NCBI GenBank assembly: GCA_022478985.1
Contig: JAKSZP010000006.1
Location: forward strand, 310,001-374,000
Source of the DNA: Massospora cicadina
Taxonomy: Eukaryota; Entomophthoromycota; Entomophthoromycetes; Entomophthorales; Entomophthoraceae
Direction of reading: 5' to 3'
DNA length: 64,000 nucleotides
Position numbers and translations under genes: made by a program
Part shown: one piece after another, positions 48,505 to 59,154 of the stretch
Layout: every line of letters starts with the position of its first letter
Numbering within the stretch: the stretch's first letter is position 1
Notes under the pieces: model-generated
What the model was told of the DNA's origin: nothing
Seen by the model: the letters and a program-made list of their open reading frames with translations, nothing else
Databases searched by the model: none

Positions 48505-49435
48505 CGAGGGTAAGTCAAAAAGTAAAGGCAAATTTTATTTTCCCTGCTGCAATGGATGGCAGCACTGACTGAAAAATGTCATATCATTACCTCAAAGTTT
48601 TTTTGTTCTTTAAATGTGTTGTTTCAATGCTCAACTCATTCATAGTGATTTCAGGGCATTTTATTATGAGTGCCCCGTTGTCTGTGTGCACCAAGGAAGA
48701 AATGAGGAAAGTGGTACGTTTTCTACACTCTGAAGGGACTAAACCTGCGGAGATTATTCGCAGAATGCAGCAGCAGTATGGTGAGAGCTGTCTTAGTGAA
48801 CGCAAAATTTATGAGTTGATAAAGCGCTTTAAAATGGTCGTGTATCTATCCTCGCCTACAGCAAAAAAGTTCAAAAGACAAGTTTCTGCAGGAAAGTTTA
48901 TGATGACAGTTTTTTGGGATATGAAAGGTCCACTTCTAATTCATTACACTCCTAAAGGTCAAACAGTGAATAGTGACAGCTACTGTGAGCTACTGCGAGT
49001 TCTAAAACCCAAAAATCAAAACAAAGACACGAGGAAAACTTTCAAAAGGTATGTTTTTGCTTCATGACAATGCCCATCCTCATACTGCGGGGGATTCGAT
49101 CCAGTGAATTCAAGATCTTGGTTTTGAGCTGCTGGAGCATCTGCCGTACAGTCCTGACCTAGCTCCAAGTGATTTTCACCTTTTTGGTCTGATGAAGGAG
49201 CACCTGCGTGAATCCAAATTTTTGTTGGATGATGAGGTTGTGGAGGTGGTGCACAAGTGGCTGTACACAATGCCACAAATCTTCTTCCAGGACAAAATTA
49301 CAAAGCTTGTCAAGAGATGGACCAAGTGCATAGAAATTGAGGGAGATTATGTAAAGAAATGATGTTACTTGTCATCTTGTTTTCACAATAAAACATACTT
49401 TTAAAAATTTGCTTTTACTTTTTGACTTACCCTCA
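48505..49435 (+). mobile_element. Mariner (DD34D type), internally deleted, with 32-bp TIRs
   Basis: Terminal inverted repeats starting CGAGGGTAAGTCAAAAAGTA (48505) and, read inward from 49435, TGAGGGTAAGTCAAAAAGTA match over 32 bases with two mismatches. Both ends abut a TA (48503-48504 and 49436-49437), the TA duplication typical of Tc1/mariner. At 931 bp it is about 350 bp shorter than a usual mariner of about 1.28 kb. It lies inside element C and so inserted after it. Intact TIRs mean it could have been moved by a transposase supplied in trans. Confidence 0.93.
48666..49362 (+). pseudogene. Mariner transposase, deleted and frameshifted
   Basis: The likely start is the ATG at 48666 (MSAPLSVCTKEEMRKVVRFL), giving the helix-turn-helix N-terminus that binds the TIR (up to KIYELIKRFK). 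The sequence then jumps to SSPTAKKFKRQVSAGK and VFWDMKGPLLIHYTPKG, so about 120 residues are missing, including the region of the first catalytic Asp (family G-D-E-x-W). After a frameshift near 49050, HDNAHPHTAG (second Asp) and YSPDLAPSDFHLFG (third Asp) are present, with 34 residues between the two Asp. One in-frame stop (about 49107) lies between them. The original stop is at 49360. Non-functional. Confidence 0.9.
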
Positions 49436-49437
49436 TA

Positions 49438-50345
49438 CTATTGAAAAAAGGAATGAATTTTCCCAACAGGTACCCAATTGCCATAGCTGTGTATAGGAAC
49501 CTAGCAACAAACCAGCTAAGCATGGCCCTGGGGTCCATGGGTTATTGTAATATTTGGGTTGGAAAGGGCGTTTTAAATTTCATAATAAGGTTTGGTTTAT
49601 AAATTGGTATTTTATAAGAAAAATAAAAGAGTTAAATTGACCAAAATTTTCCCAGTGTAATGCAACTGATTAAAAAGTGTTCAATTTGGGACAGCTTTTC
49701 AAAGCACAGGATTGGGGCTCTCAAATTTTGACCTAACCTGGAGAATTTTTGAAGGAGGTGAAAATAACAACTTCAATCTGAACTGGCAATGAAGGAATCA
49801 GTGGCAAGCTGAGTTGCATCAGTTTGGCTGTGAACGCCTGACTTGAGGCTTTACTGCAAATCCAACGGTTAGTGCAACTGCATCTATCCCAGTGGGCAAT
49901 GGGAATTCCCCAAGGCCAACCCATATGGGTGGTCAAAATGGGTCTGAAATGGGAATGGGATGGCCAACGCACCCATGCCGGGTCACTGGGGAATTTGTTT
50001 GGCCAAGTGATTAACATTTGTCACCAAAACATTTTTGAAATGGGGCTTTGAACTTTCAGTAACAGTCCCCAATGGAGGTAAATGCCCGCCAGACTTTATC
50101 CCTAACAATTTTGAGAGGAGTTAAGAGTTAGCAACCTCATTATACAATGGCTCAATGCCATTTGTGATTTTTTATTGATAATTCATTGCTTGTCACACTC
50201 TGAATATGAGGTACACGCCTAATGGGTTTTGTCCCCATAAATTATGGAGCAAGTTTCGAACTGACGCCCTTTTTCAATGTCTGTTAGTTTTTTCTGCTTA
50301 GATGCTCGCTTTGTGCTTATTTCACCCAAATCCAACAATTGGGGT
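49438..50345 (-). pseudogene. Element C gag region remnant
   Basis: The sequence between the 5' LTR and the mariner. The longest minus-strand frame (49733-50017) has no diagnostic motif, and I found no zinc knuckle. By position it is the leader, gag and start of pol, but about 0.9 kb is too short for all of these, so a deletion is likely. Confidence 0.4.
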
Positions 50346-51075
50346 TGATACCACGATTATAAAATAATATGAACTTTAAAAACTTGATAAAATATGAATC
50401 TTTAAAGGTTTAATGGCGCCTCATGGGGTAAAAGAGTATCAATTCGTTTCAACATCTGACTAACAGTATCTAAACTGTTTTGAGGGTTAGGGAAATTTGA
50501 GGATATTTTCGGAATAGCTCTAATTCATTCTAAATTAGGAAATATTAAAATGATCTTATCAGATCTTGGTATATTTTTGTTACTTTTTGGTTAACCAATG
50601 GTTTGGATGTGGATTTGGGGCATAATGCACCCATGCGGTAATGTTTTGATGTATATTACCCAATCACTTATGGGTAAAATACTCATACCTTTGGAGACCT
50701 CCGCTACGCCTATAAAAAGGGGGTGGTCCCCCATGTAGATGTTTGGAAGGACCTGGTTGTGGCTGGTGGTGTTCCTTCCAATGATTGCCCCATGGTCCAT
50801 TGTGAGGTTGGAGTAATCTGACTACTCAGTTTTACATTAAGTGCCTGTGCAGGTTTTAAAAATGGTGTTACACCGATTAATGGGGTTCCACTGAGAATCA
50901 ACCATGGTCTTTTTTTCAGATAGCCATTGGTGTCGTTTTTATTATAATTAGAACTGTTCATATTCACATCAGAAAATTGCAAATGGTTGACATTTCCCTT
51001 TTTTGGCTGTTTTTGACCTAAAACATTCTTATTTTTCAGCTAAGAGGGCAAATGTCCAATAATGACTTGATGCCA
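50346..51075 (-). repeat. 5' LTR of element C
   Basis: Starts (minus) TGGCATCAAGTCATT at 51075 and ends TGGTATCA at 50346; 730 bp, the same length as the partner. It carries CCCCCTTTTTATAGGC on the minus strand near 50709-50724, a probable TATA box. Minus-strand open frames inside it (50591-50800, 50710-50982) are LTR sequence read by chance, since the same region is not coding in the other two copies. Confidence 0.78.
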
Positions 51076-51134
51076 TTGTAAAGCGTTACCAAAAATTTGA
51101 CACTTGTTACACATCTACCAAATGTGTGAGTCCT
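51076..51134 (-). repeat. Short remnant of the F LTR region between element C and LINE H
   Basis: If LINE H is ignored, this stretch is directly continuous with 57781 and so with the 3' LTR of element F. It suggests that element C inserted in, or close to, the old LTR of F. The similarity to G LTRs is too weak here to be sure. Confidence 0.35.
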
Positions 51135-51142
51135 TCAGGCCT
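51135..51142. repeat. Left target-site duplication of LINE H
   Basis: TCAGGCCT, repeated at 57773-57780. Immediately to the right is a run of T (51142-51148), which is the short A tail of the minus-strand LINE. Confidence 0.72.
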
Positions 51143-51198
51143 TTTTTTGGTACTAGATGGTTCCAACCTGAGGGAGGGATTCATCAATGTTTATTGAA

Positions 51199-54100
51199 TT
51201 ACGCCTGGGCTCCTAAGAGCCTGAGGCGAGGGAAGGGGAGGGAGGAGGCATTGAGAAAGGGAGGGGGGTTTGCGCGCCAGAGCCGTGCTGCAGTGACAAT
51301 TGAGCGGGGGAGGGTTGGCGACATAGTCCAGACCTTCAGGGCCATCTCAAAGTGTACCTGAAAGTGGGTGATCATGTGTGGAAGGGTCCACACCTGCTGG
51401 TCAAAGGCAGCACGAAGGATGGAGTTATGGATGGTCCAGATGGCTGTGGCATAGGCGAGGACACAGAGGGGTCGGTGGCAACCAGGCAATGTCTGCTCAA
51501 ACATGAGGTCTTGCACATGGTGTCCAGACCAGGGCTGAGCATGGAGGAGCGCGCAGGCCTTTGGCCAAAATGTGGCGACACCTGGACAGGTGAAAAAACG
51601 ATGGAGGTTGGAGTCAATAGGCTCCACACAGCGTGGGCAGCTTCGGTGCTGAAAGGTAGGGCCAGTCCGGTCCCCTGTCCTGTATGAACAGTGGAGCACC
51701 CTACATAAGGTGTTGGACACCTTTGCTGACAGGATGGGGTGATAGACGTCCTTTCACAATTCCTTAAGGTCAAATCTCACGGAGGGAGGGAGGAGCTCAA
51801 GGAGTCTTGGGCGGATGGGAGGACGATCTTGGGGGTTGAGGCGAGTTGTGACAACTTGTCCATTGTGCACAAACTGCATGGCGACGGGGGCTGAGGCCAG
51901 GGCCTTCCCTTCTGTATGGGAAGGCATTGTGGATCCGCGCGCCTACTCGTTTCAGGGCAAGGAGAGCCTGGTTCCAGTAGGGGGATGAGGATGGTTTTAG
52001 GCGATGGCCTGGGTGGTTTGTGAGCCACTCCCTAATGAGGTCAGAGATGCTCTAGGAAGACCCAGGGCTGCTGACACTGACTGGCGGAGGGCGGGCGCCC
52101 ATTGGGGCATGGGGGTCGTGTCCCAGCAGACAATTGGCCATAGGAACTTCAGGAAGATTGTGGTGGCGTGGGATCGCGTGTCCAGAAGCCCTAGGCCCCC
52201 TTCATTGCAGGGTCAGGAAATGGTTAAGAGGGCCATTGGTGGATGGTTTGAGCCCCAGATCCAATAGCGGAGGAGTACATTGAGCCGCTTATAAAAGGCA
52301 TCTGTGAATGGGCAGACGTGCGCTAGGAATCAGACTTTGGATAGGAGAAACACATTGGCCATCAGAGCTCGACCCTGGGGGGTGATGTGCCACCGGTTCC
52401 AGCTGGCAATCCTGGAGTTAACTGCTGCGAGGAGCAAGTCCTCATTGTCTTTTAGCGCAACTCCTTGTTGATTGGTGAGAACGCCCAGGTGACGGAAGGT
52501 ACCGCGCTCAGGTATAATACCAAATGGTGGGGGGAAGGTGGGGGAGCCGACCTGTACAACTGTTGTATTGGAGGTGTTGACCATGGCGTTGGACGCCTTG
52601 GTGTACCTCTCAATGGTCACAGCATTGAGGGCAACATCCCCGGGGCAGCCAAATGCAATGGCAGTGTTATCTGCAAATGCCATGGTGCGTGTGGGGGCTT
52701 TACCTGGGACCAGAATCCCTGTTAGCTTGTCCTGTAAGGAGGCCAAGAGGGGGTCAAGGGTGCTGTTAAAAAGGGTAGGGCTCAGGGGGTCCCCTTGCCG
52801 GAGACCTTGTCCAACTGGTACTGCCACTGTAAAACCCATTGGCGCCAGGACTCTGGTGTGGAGCTGGTCATAGAGTGCTGATATCCAGCGCCTAGCTGCG
52901 GGTGGGAGATGGAAGCGGGCCAGGGAAGCATCAATATACTTCCAGGCCACCCAATCATATGCTTTCTCCTTATCCAGGAGAGCCACAAAGCCATTTACCT
53001 TACGAGAGTTAGCAGTCAAAGTCACGTGAAGGTCATTATAGTTGTCCCATAACGACCTCCCCGGAATAAAACCGTGCTGGGATGGGGAGAGGCGAGGTGA
53101 CACCCATTTGGTGATGCGGTTGGCCAGAAGCTTCGTGAAGAGCTTGTGGTCTGTGTTGATCAACGCTATGGGGCGCCAGTTCGCCAGGTTCTCACGGTCT
53201 GACTTCTTGTGAATGAGGGTCGTGATTGAGCCTCTGGAGTCGGGGAGGACCTCGCCATTCACCAAGAGTGCAGCGAAAAGGTCGCGGAGGGTTCTGGCTA
53301 TCACTGCAGGTTCCAGAAGGTACACCTCAAAGGGTATTCCATCTGGGCCTGGGGCTTTAAGCCGTGGGGATTTCAGAAGGGTTTCCATCACCTCCTGGAT
53401 GGAAATAGGCGCCAGTAGAGCCTCATCAGCCCGTGGGTCAATGGGCGGCTCTGGAGCCCGCCACAGGAAGTCTTGGATGTCCGATGGGTCCACCTGGGTG
53501 GCATGGAAGAGGCTGGAGTAGAAGCGGTGTAATTCCTGCGTGATTTCCTCCTTATCTGAAGTGGTTGTAGTGCCAATCTTCAGTGCAGTAATATCCTGCG
53601 CTGTTGACCGGGATTTCTGTTTCTGAAAGAAGAAGCGGGTGGGGCGTTCCCATTGAGCATATTAACTAGATGTTGTAAAGTTTGCTGCCGGTTCTTCCTG
53701 AAGTGTGAGCTCCAAGCGGAGTGCTTCCTGCGCCGCTTCCCAGTCTTCCAACCATCTGGGAGAGAGCGAAGGCTGGCAGTTTCGCTCCAGATGTCTGATT
53801 CTGGCTTCCGCCCTTTTGACTCTGGCGCGAGCTGCAGTCATCTGGGCTTTGGCACAGTTGTAAGCAACGCGGGTGATGCCCTCCTTGGTCACCGCCCATC
53901 TAGCCTTGTGGTCAAGAAGGTGGGGTGGGGGAGGTGAGAGTCTCTCCCGGATGGTCATAGACAGCTTCTCCTTACTGAAGGGGTTGTTGAGAAGAACTGG
54001 GGCAACCCTAGGCCAGAACCTACGCGACGGTCTAAGTGTGGTGGTGAGGACAACAGTGAGTGACCTGTGATCACTCAGATGGTTGTCACGAGAGATGGGA

Positions 54101-54738
54101 GAGGAGACGCGGCCAGTTAGCAGGGGGTAAATCAGTGCCATATCTATGCGTGACGCTGACTGGAAAGCTCCTCCATCATACTGGATCCTAGTCATGCAAC
54201 CAAGGCCAGACGCGAAGGGTGGAAGCGCATCTATAAAGCCACTCAGGAGAAGGAAATCATGGAGGCAACTTGATACAGGGCGTTCCTTTGCTACAGGGGG
54301 GTAAGAGTCACGGATGCGACTTATGGTTGTGTTGAAATCTCCTAAGAGGACTGTATTCCGTGGGAGATTGAGTTGGACGAGCTCTTCCAAAAGCCGATTT
54401 TGCTCCTGACCTGCATTAGGCAGGTAGATGCTTGCAGCGAAGAAGGAAAAGTCAGGAGTGGTGAGTTTGGCTAGTATGAGGCAGCCACCTAGATATTGTG
54501 AAAAAGAATGGGTTTTAACCCGGGGATTTAAAACAATAAGGGCGGCATGGTTTGTCCAGAAGGAGTTGCCTCCAAACTGTTCATTCAATGCAGATTGTTC
54601 GTGGGGGAGGATATGGGGCTCCTGAACAGCAGCGATGTCAATTTGTGCTGACCTGAAGTTTCGGAGGAGGCGGGCTCTCCGCTTAAAGTCCCACAACCCA
54701 ATTTGCGTTGATGGATTGCAGGGCCAGGGTGCTGCCAT
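51199..54738 (-). pseudogene. LINE H ORF2: endonuclease, reverse transcriptase, zinc-binding domain
   Basis: From ATG 54738: the apurinic-type endonuclease has IAAVQEPH, TVLLGDFNT and NHLSDHRSL (residues about 35-230), with Glu, Asp, Asn and His of the active site kept. A single TAA at 53662-53664 interrupts the linker, and the same frame reopens. RT (52330-53493) shows LKAPGPDGIPFEVY, LANWRPIALIN, LDKEKAYDWVAW, GLRQGDPLSPTLF and MAFADNTAIAF; the last is the catalytic F-A-D-D with the second Asp now Asn. At 52330 a TGA sits where relatives have Trp. Frameshifts follow, then 51199-51720 carries CPRC...H-x3-F-x-x-C, the RT zinc-binding domain (zf-RVT). Confidence 0.9.
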
Positions 54739-56331
54739 GGGGACTCATAGCTGTTCCCCTCCATGTCCTGAGGGGTTGCCAGCACTTAAACCTGCTGCTG
54801 TGAGGCGGCTAGTTTGAGTCCTTTAGCTTGACTATTAGCTGCAATCCGTGAGGAGCGTTGAGGGTTCTGAGGGGAAGGAGAGGGTGGGGGAGCGGAGGAC
54901 CCAGTAAGCCAGCCTAGGATGCTGCCCCCGCTCCGTTGCAGGGGAAGGACCTGAGGGTGCTCAATGGTGACCTCCGCGGTGTCCCCGTTTGATGAGTCTG
55001 AGTCCATATTCACTTCCTCCAACACTGCAAAGGATCCGCGCAAAATGGACTGTGGGGTTGGGGTAGGACTCTTTGAGGTGGCACTTCTACCGCAGGCCGC
55101 GGGTTGCCAGTCCATGCTGGTGGGCATAGCTCCATTGGGAGCTGAGGGTTGATGCAATAAATCGCTGGTGGAGGTTAGTGGGGGTGCCGCGGAGCCCTGA
55201 GTGGGGGTGGCTGACGAGGGGCACCCTGTGGGAGATGCTTTGCTCTTGGTGAGAGAGGGAGTTGACTCTGGGAGATTGGAGGGGGTGCCCACTGGAAGGG
55301 GGCATGAGCGCGAAGGTATCCCATACCAATAGTGGGGTTAGCTGTTTCAACTGCTAGGCGTAAGGCCTCAGGGGACAGGTCTTGAATGGGAACCCATTGT
55401 GTGGGTTGTGGAATTGCTTCTGCGGCCACGTGGGATCGTTTTTGGCCTGGTTTAGGCCCTGGGTGGTGGCTAAGAGGGCTTGTTTTCGAGCTGTGCAGCC
55501 ACTATACAAGTGTCCAAGGGCGTTACACCATGAACACCGGGGGCACGCCTGATTAGGGTCGACAAAAAAGATCTCAGGGCATGCCCCAACTACCACCACA
55601 CGAGGAATAACCTCAATGTTGCGGGATACAGTGGGGGAGGGGATAAACAACGCCCTAGCAGTGCGAGCTCTTTGAGTGGGAGCATAGTAAGAGGGGACGC
55701 TAAAGTCCACTGAAAGAACAGACCCAAACTTCATTAAACCACGATGGAGCGCCAGTTTAAGAGACTCAGGATCAACAGTCGTTGGTAGGTTGAAAAAAGT
55801 GACCCATGAAATTTTCTCCAGGTGAGAGCGTGTGCAGGAGATGCAAAGAGATCCACGTGGAATAATGACCTGGAGGGTGGCAGCATGGTCAGCAAGGGCA
55901 GCTTCAGTGAAGCCCACATCGATGTAGTGGCCCTCCACTGATTCATGGATGGTGGTGTTAATTGGGAATGTCTCCGCAATCGCTGCAAAGTATGAGAAGT
56001 AATCCTCTGTATAGAACTCAACAGGGTTATGCCCATAATAAAGGCGAATTGCGTGGGAGAGGGGTTGAGCGAGGTAGAGCTTTTTTGCGCTCTAGTTTCA
56101 GCCCATTTCTTCTTAACATCAGCGATAAATGCCACTTCACGGGGATCAGCTTTGGGTAGCGTTGGTGCCAGAGGTTTTTGCCACGCCCCAGTGGCTCCTT
56201 TGGTACGTTTGTGTTTGCTTTGGGCTGCAATCGCAGGTTGAGTGTGAGCTGGTGGTTTGAACAAGTTTGTGGAGTTCCCTTGTTGCTGGAATGTTACAGC
56301 AGTTGCTGGCATCATATTAAATTGAGGGGCA

Positions 56332-57087
56332 GATTGTTGGGCCTCGCTAAATTGGGGAGGCCCATCCAGATTGGAATTAACTCCAGCCAATTGGGAGTAG
56401 GGCGATGTTTCATCACCATCCCAATCTATTTGGGTAAATTCAGCCCGAGTATGTGCTGTGATTTCGTGGGCAAAACTCACTGGCTGATTGGTGAATTGGT
56501 CATTTTCAGCATATGGAGATAAAGTGCCGACTTGAGAAGTGCCGATTATGGGGTTCAAATGGGACGGGTGAGATTGGAACTGGTGTGAAGTTCCAAAATC
56601 CGAACCATTTGAATCCCCATTGGGAAGAGTAGATTGTCCCAATTTGGTGCTTAGTGAACCATAATGTGCGGCTAATCCAAACTTACATCCAAGGGTTTGG
56701 TGGTCAGTTGATTGTTGGGCCTCACTAAATTGGGGAGGCCCATCCAGATTGGAATTAACTCCAGCCAATTGGGAGGAGGGCGATGTTTCATCACCATCCC
56801 AATCTATTTGGGTAAATTCAGCCCGAGTATTTGCTGTGATTTCGTGGGCAAAACTCACTGGCTGATTGGTGAATTGGTCATTTTCAGCATATGGAGATAA
56901 AGTGACGACTTGAGAAGTGGCGATTATGGGGTCTAAATGGGACGGGTGAGATTGGAACTGGTGTGAAGTTCCAAAATCCGAACCATTTGAATCCTCATTG
57001 GGAAGAGTAGATTGTCCCAATTTGGTGCTTAGTGAACCAGAATGTGCGGCTAATCCAACCTTACATCTGAGGGTTTGGGGGCCAGGT
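56332..57087 (-). repeat. 378-bp in-frame tandem duplication in LINE H ORF1
   Basis: The block 56332-56709 is repeated head-to-tail at 56710-57087 with few differences. Landmarks are GATTGTTGGGCCTC (56332) and GATTGTTGGGCCTC again at 56710. The period of 378 bases is exactly 126 codons, so the frame is kept. The repeated protein segment includes HQFQSHPSHL and FTQIDWDGDETSP. Confidence 0.92.
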
Positions 57088-57441
57088 AGCTGGGTATCGC
57101 CCCTCATGGAGGGAGCCAGAAACACGGCGTCAGCAATAATAGATGGGGCTGAATTAGCTGACACAATGGGGGAGGTGAATGCCTGGATGGGCTGAGTTGC
57201 ATTCAACTGAGCAGGCGCCATTAAAGCAGTGTGAATGATGGCCTCCTTGGTTGGAGGGGGCCCAGCGTATTGGTGGGAGGCAGCGCACACAGAGCTGTTA
57301 GGCGTGCAGGTTGCAGAAGTGCGATCAGGTGAACTGGCACTATTTGAAGTAGCTCCAGGTTGGGTGGTGGTGCCTGCTTTCATGGCTGCTGCTTGAGAGC
57401 GGGTGATTCTGGTTGACCCTGAGGTGGGTAACCGAGGGTTG

Positions 57442-57611
<170 letters not shown>

Positions 57612-57772
57612 CGTTTGGGGTGGTGCTGGCTCGTTTAGCATATCCTGCGGGTTCTTTTGCGGGGTTTCCGCCATATTTGCTAATAGTTTTTGTAAATCTC
57701 TTTAGTGGAGCTAAATCTCAGGCTGAATTGATTTTCGAAAAGTGATGCTTAGCAGAAAGAGAGACCAGCCCG

Positions 57773-57780
57773 TCAGGCCT
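57773..57780. repeat. Right target-site duplication of LINE H
   Basis: TCAGGCCT, partner of 51135-51142, directly upstream of the 5' end of the LINE (GACGGGCTGGTCTC in its sense). Confidence 0.72.
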
Positions 57781-58103
57781 TGTTACCATGGTTGTAAGAC
57801 ATTTTGACTTCGATTTCATGGGCTCAGCACCATAAACTTCATAAAGTTCTTCCAACTCGTGGGGTGGCATTTTTTAATAATTTTTGCATAAAATTCCTTG
57901 ATTCACCATATTAATTTGGTTGAGGCAAGTGTGGGGTCAGGGGAGGAATCTTTAGAGGGTGAACTGTTACCCAGCGCTCTCCTACCACATGAGCAAGATC
58001 ACCCTGTGTAGCAAGAGGGACAGCTGACATCCTTAGTCCCTTTTTATTAGGAAATGGGAAAACTTCCCAGTTTAAGCAGAGGTGTCACTCCCCTAGACTT
58101 ACA
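57781..58103 (-). repeat. 3' LTR of element F (truncated)
   Basis: On the minus strand it starts TGTAAGTCTAGGGG at 58103, right after a purine run GGAAAAGGAAAGGG, the likely polypurine tract. It aligns with the first third of the G LTRs, sharing GGTGATCTTGCTCATGTGGT (here) and GGCGATCTCGCTCAAGTGGT (G). It is cut at 57781 by LINE H. Confidence 0.75.
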
Positions 58104-58235
58104 TTACCCTTTCCTTTTCCAATGGGGCTTCACCACTAGGAAACTGCGCAAGAGCCACATTTTTGTGGGCTTTAGGTAATTTGAGCGCCATCATAGCTGC
58201 AATTTTTGGTGGAGGACGAGGAGTTTCTGGATGGG
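58104..58235 (-). pseudogene. Tail of the element F integrase, separated from its body by element G
   Basis: The minus-strand frame reads KIAAMMALKLPKAHKNVALA and ends APLEKERVM, then the polypurine tract. Element G has the same tail (SVMAIKSPKANKKVALVQF) after its own chromodomain. When G and one copy of the TSD are ignored, this piece continues in frame from the F chromodomain at 60764, so it is the last exon-like part of F Pol. Confidence 0.78.
58231..58235. repeat. Left target-site duplication of element G
   Basis: ATGGG, repeated at 60759-60763. Five bases is the normal TSD length for Ty3/gypsy integrases. Confidence 0.88.
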
Positions 58236-59154
58236 TGTAAGTCCTGGTGAACGTCCTCTGGGCGTTTATCAGGCCATCTTTCTGTTCCTGAGCAAGAAAG
58301 TACCAAAGAGGATGGCCATACCCCTCATTACTCAGGGCGATCTCGCTCAAGTGGTAGACAAGCACTGGATAATAGCCCTTCAGCTTTGGATCCCGCTTCT
58401 GGTACTTGCACCCTCCTTGGAAGAACTGTTATGAGGAATTAGTAAAATCTGCACTGAGATTGCCAAAATGGAGTTAATCACAACTAATTTGATCAGCAAT
58501 CAGCCTATTACTCGGATTTCAAATGGTCAAAAAGGTATTAAGGCTGAGCTATCAGCTGGAAAACCTGACAGTTGCAATTCGGTTTACACAATGATCAAAA
58601 ATCTTCTTCCCCTCCCAAATCCGTCAGTCATCACCCCCAATGGGCAGCTTCCTGCCAGAAAATCGGGCGTAGCGCCTGATGCAATACCACTGACTGCAAC
58701 TTGGCTCAAAACCAAATTTTGCAATGTCAGCCCCCAGGGAACTAACCCCCCTATTCCCAAATAGTTCACCTTTTAGGTTGAACTGACCGCAACTCGGACT
58801 GCCACCAAATTTAGTGATGTCAGTCCCCAGGGAACTAACCCGCCCATTCTAAATATAGTTCACCACTTAGGTCAAACTTGCGGAACCCAATCCCAGCTTA
58901 TTTTCCCTCAAAATTGACAACTATATAATTGGGCGCATTGCACTGATAAATGTTGGTCGATTCTCTTCCCTTAAGTTTTCCAATAAAAAAACATCCCTAA
59001 AAATTCCATTTTTATCTGTTGAGAATTAAGCTCCCTTCCAGTTCTATATCCGTCGTACCAGAAGCAGTGCCCAAGGCATTCTGGTTTTCCACTTGGATGC
59101 TGTGGCATCCAGGCTGGCAGGCCAGTCTAATTCTTACTTGCTGTCTGCCTGACA
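58236..59154 (+). repeat. 5' LTR of element G
   Basis: Direct partner of 59749-60758. It holds two units of a 93-bp minisatellite (about 58690-58870) and a plus-strand frame (58312-58434) for the conserved LTR peptide (IPLITQGDLAQVVDKHW). A TATA-like 'ctatataattggg' lies near 58921. Confidence 0.9.
58690..58870 (+). repeat. 93-bp minisatellite in the 5' LTR of G (two units)
   Basis: Units share CCCCAGGGAACTAACCC and TAGTTCACC landmarks. The other LTR has three units (60191-60475), which accounts for the 91-bp difference in LTR length. Confidence 0.85.

Larger units (their letters stand above)
45001..51075 (-). mobile_element. Element C: Ty3/gypsy LTR retrotransposon, minus strand, with mariner inside
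   Basis: Two 730-bp LTRs of the same family as element B flank minus-strand gag remnant, RT thumb, RNase H and integrase. The integrase ends in a GPY/F domain with no chromodomain after it. A polypurine run follows and then the 3' LTR. A mariner (48505-49435) interrupts the Pol region. LTR ends are consistent (TGATGTCA/TGGCATCA start, TGGTATCA-type end). Flanking 5-mers (TTGTA and GGTGC) do not match, so a TSD is not visible. Confidence 0.8.

Noticed and set aside
50591..50982. Open minus-strand frames next to the start of element C that at first looked like gag
   Set aside because: The same region aligns with the LTRs at 16325-17073 and 45001-45730 and contains the TATA block, so it is LTR sequence and not gag.
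44996..51080. Possible target-site duplication of element C
   Set aside because: The flanking 5-mers GGTGC and TTGTA do not match; no duplication can be claimed.
52465..53521. Several plus-strand frames of 86-111 codons
   Set aside because: All are antisense to the LINE H reverse transcriptase, which has clear motifs on the minus strand.
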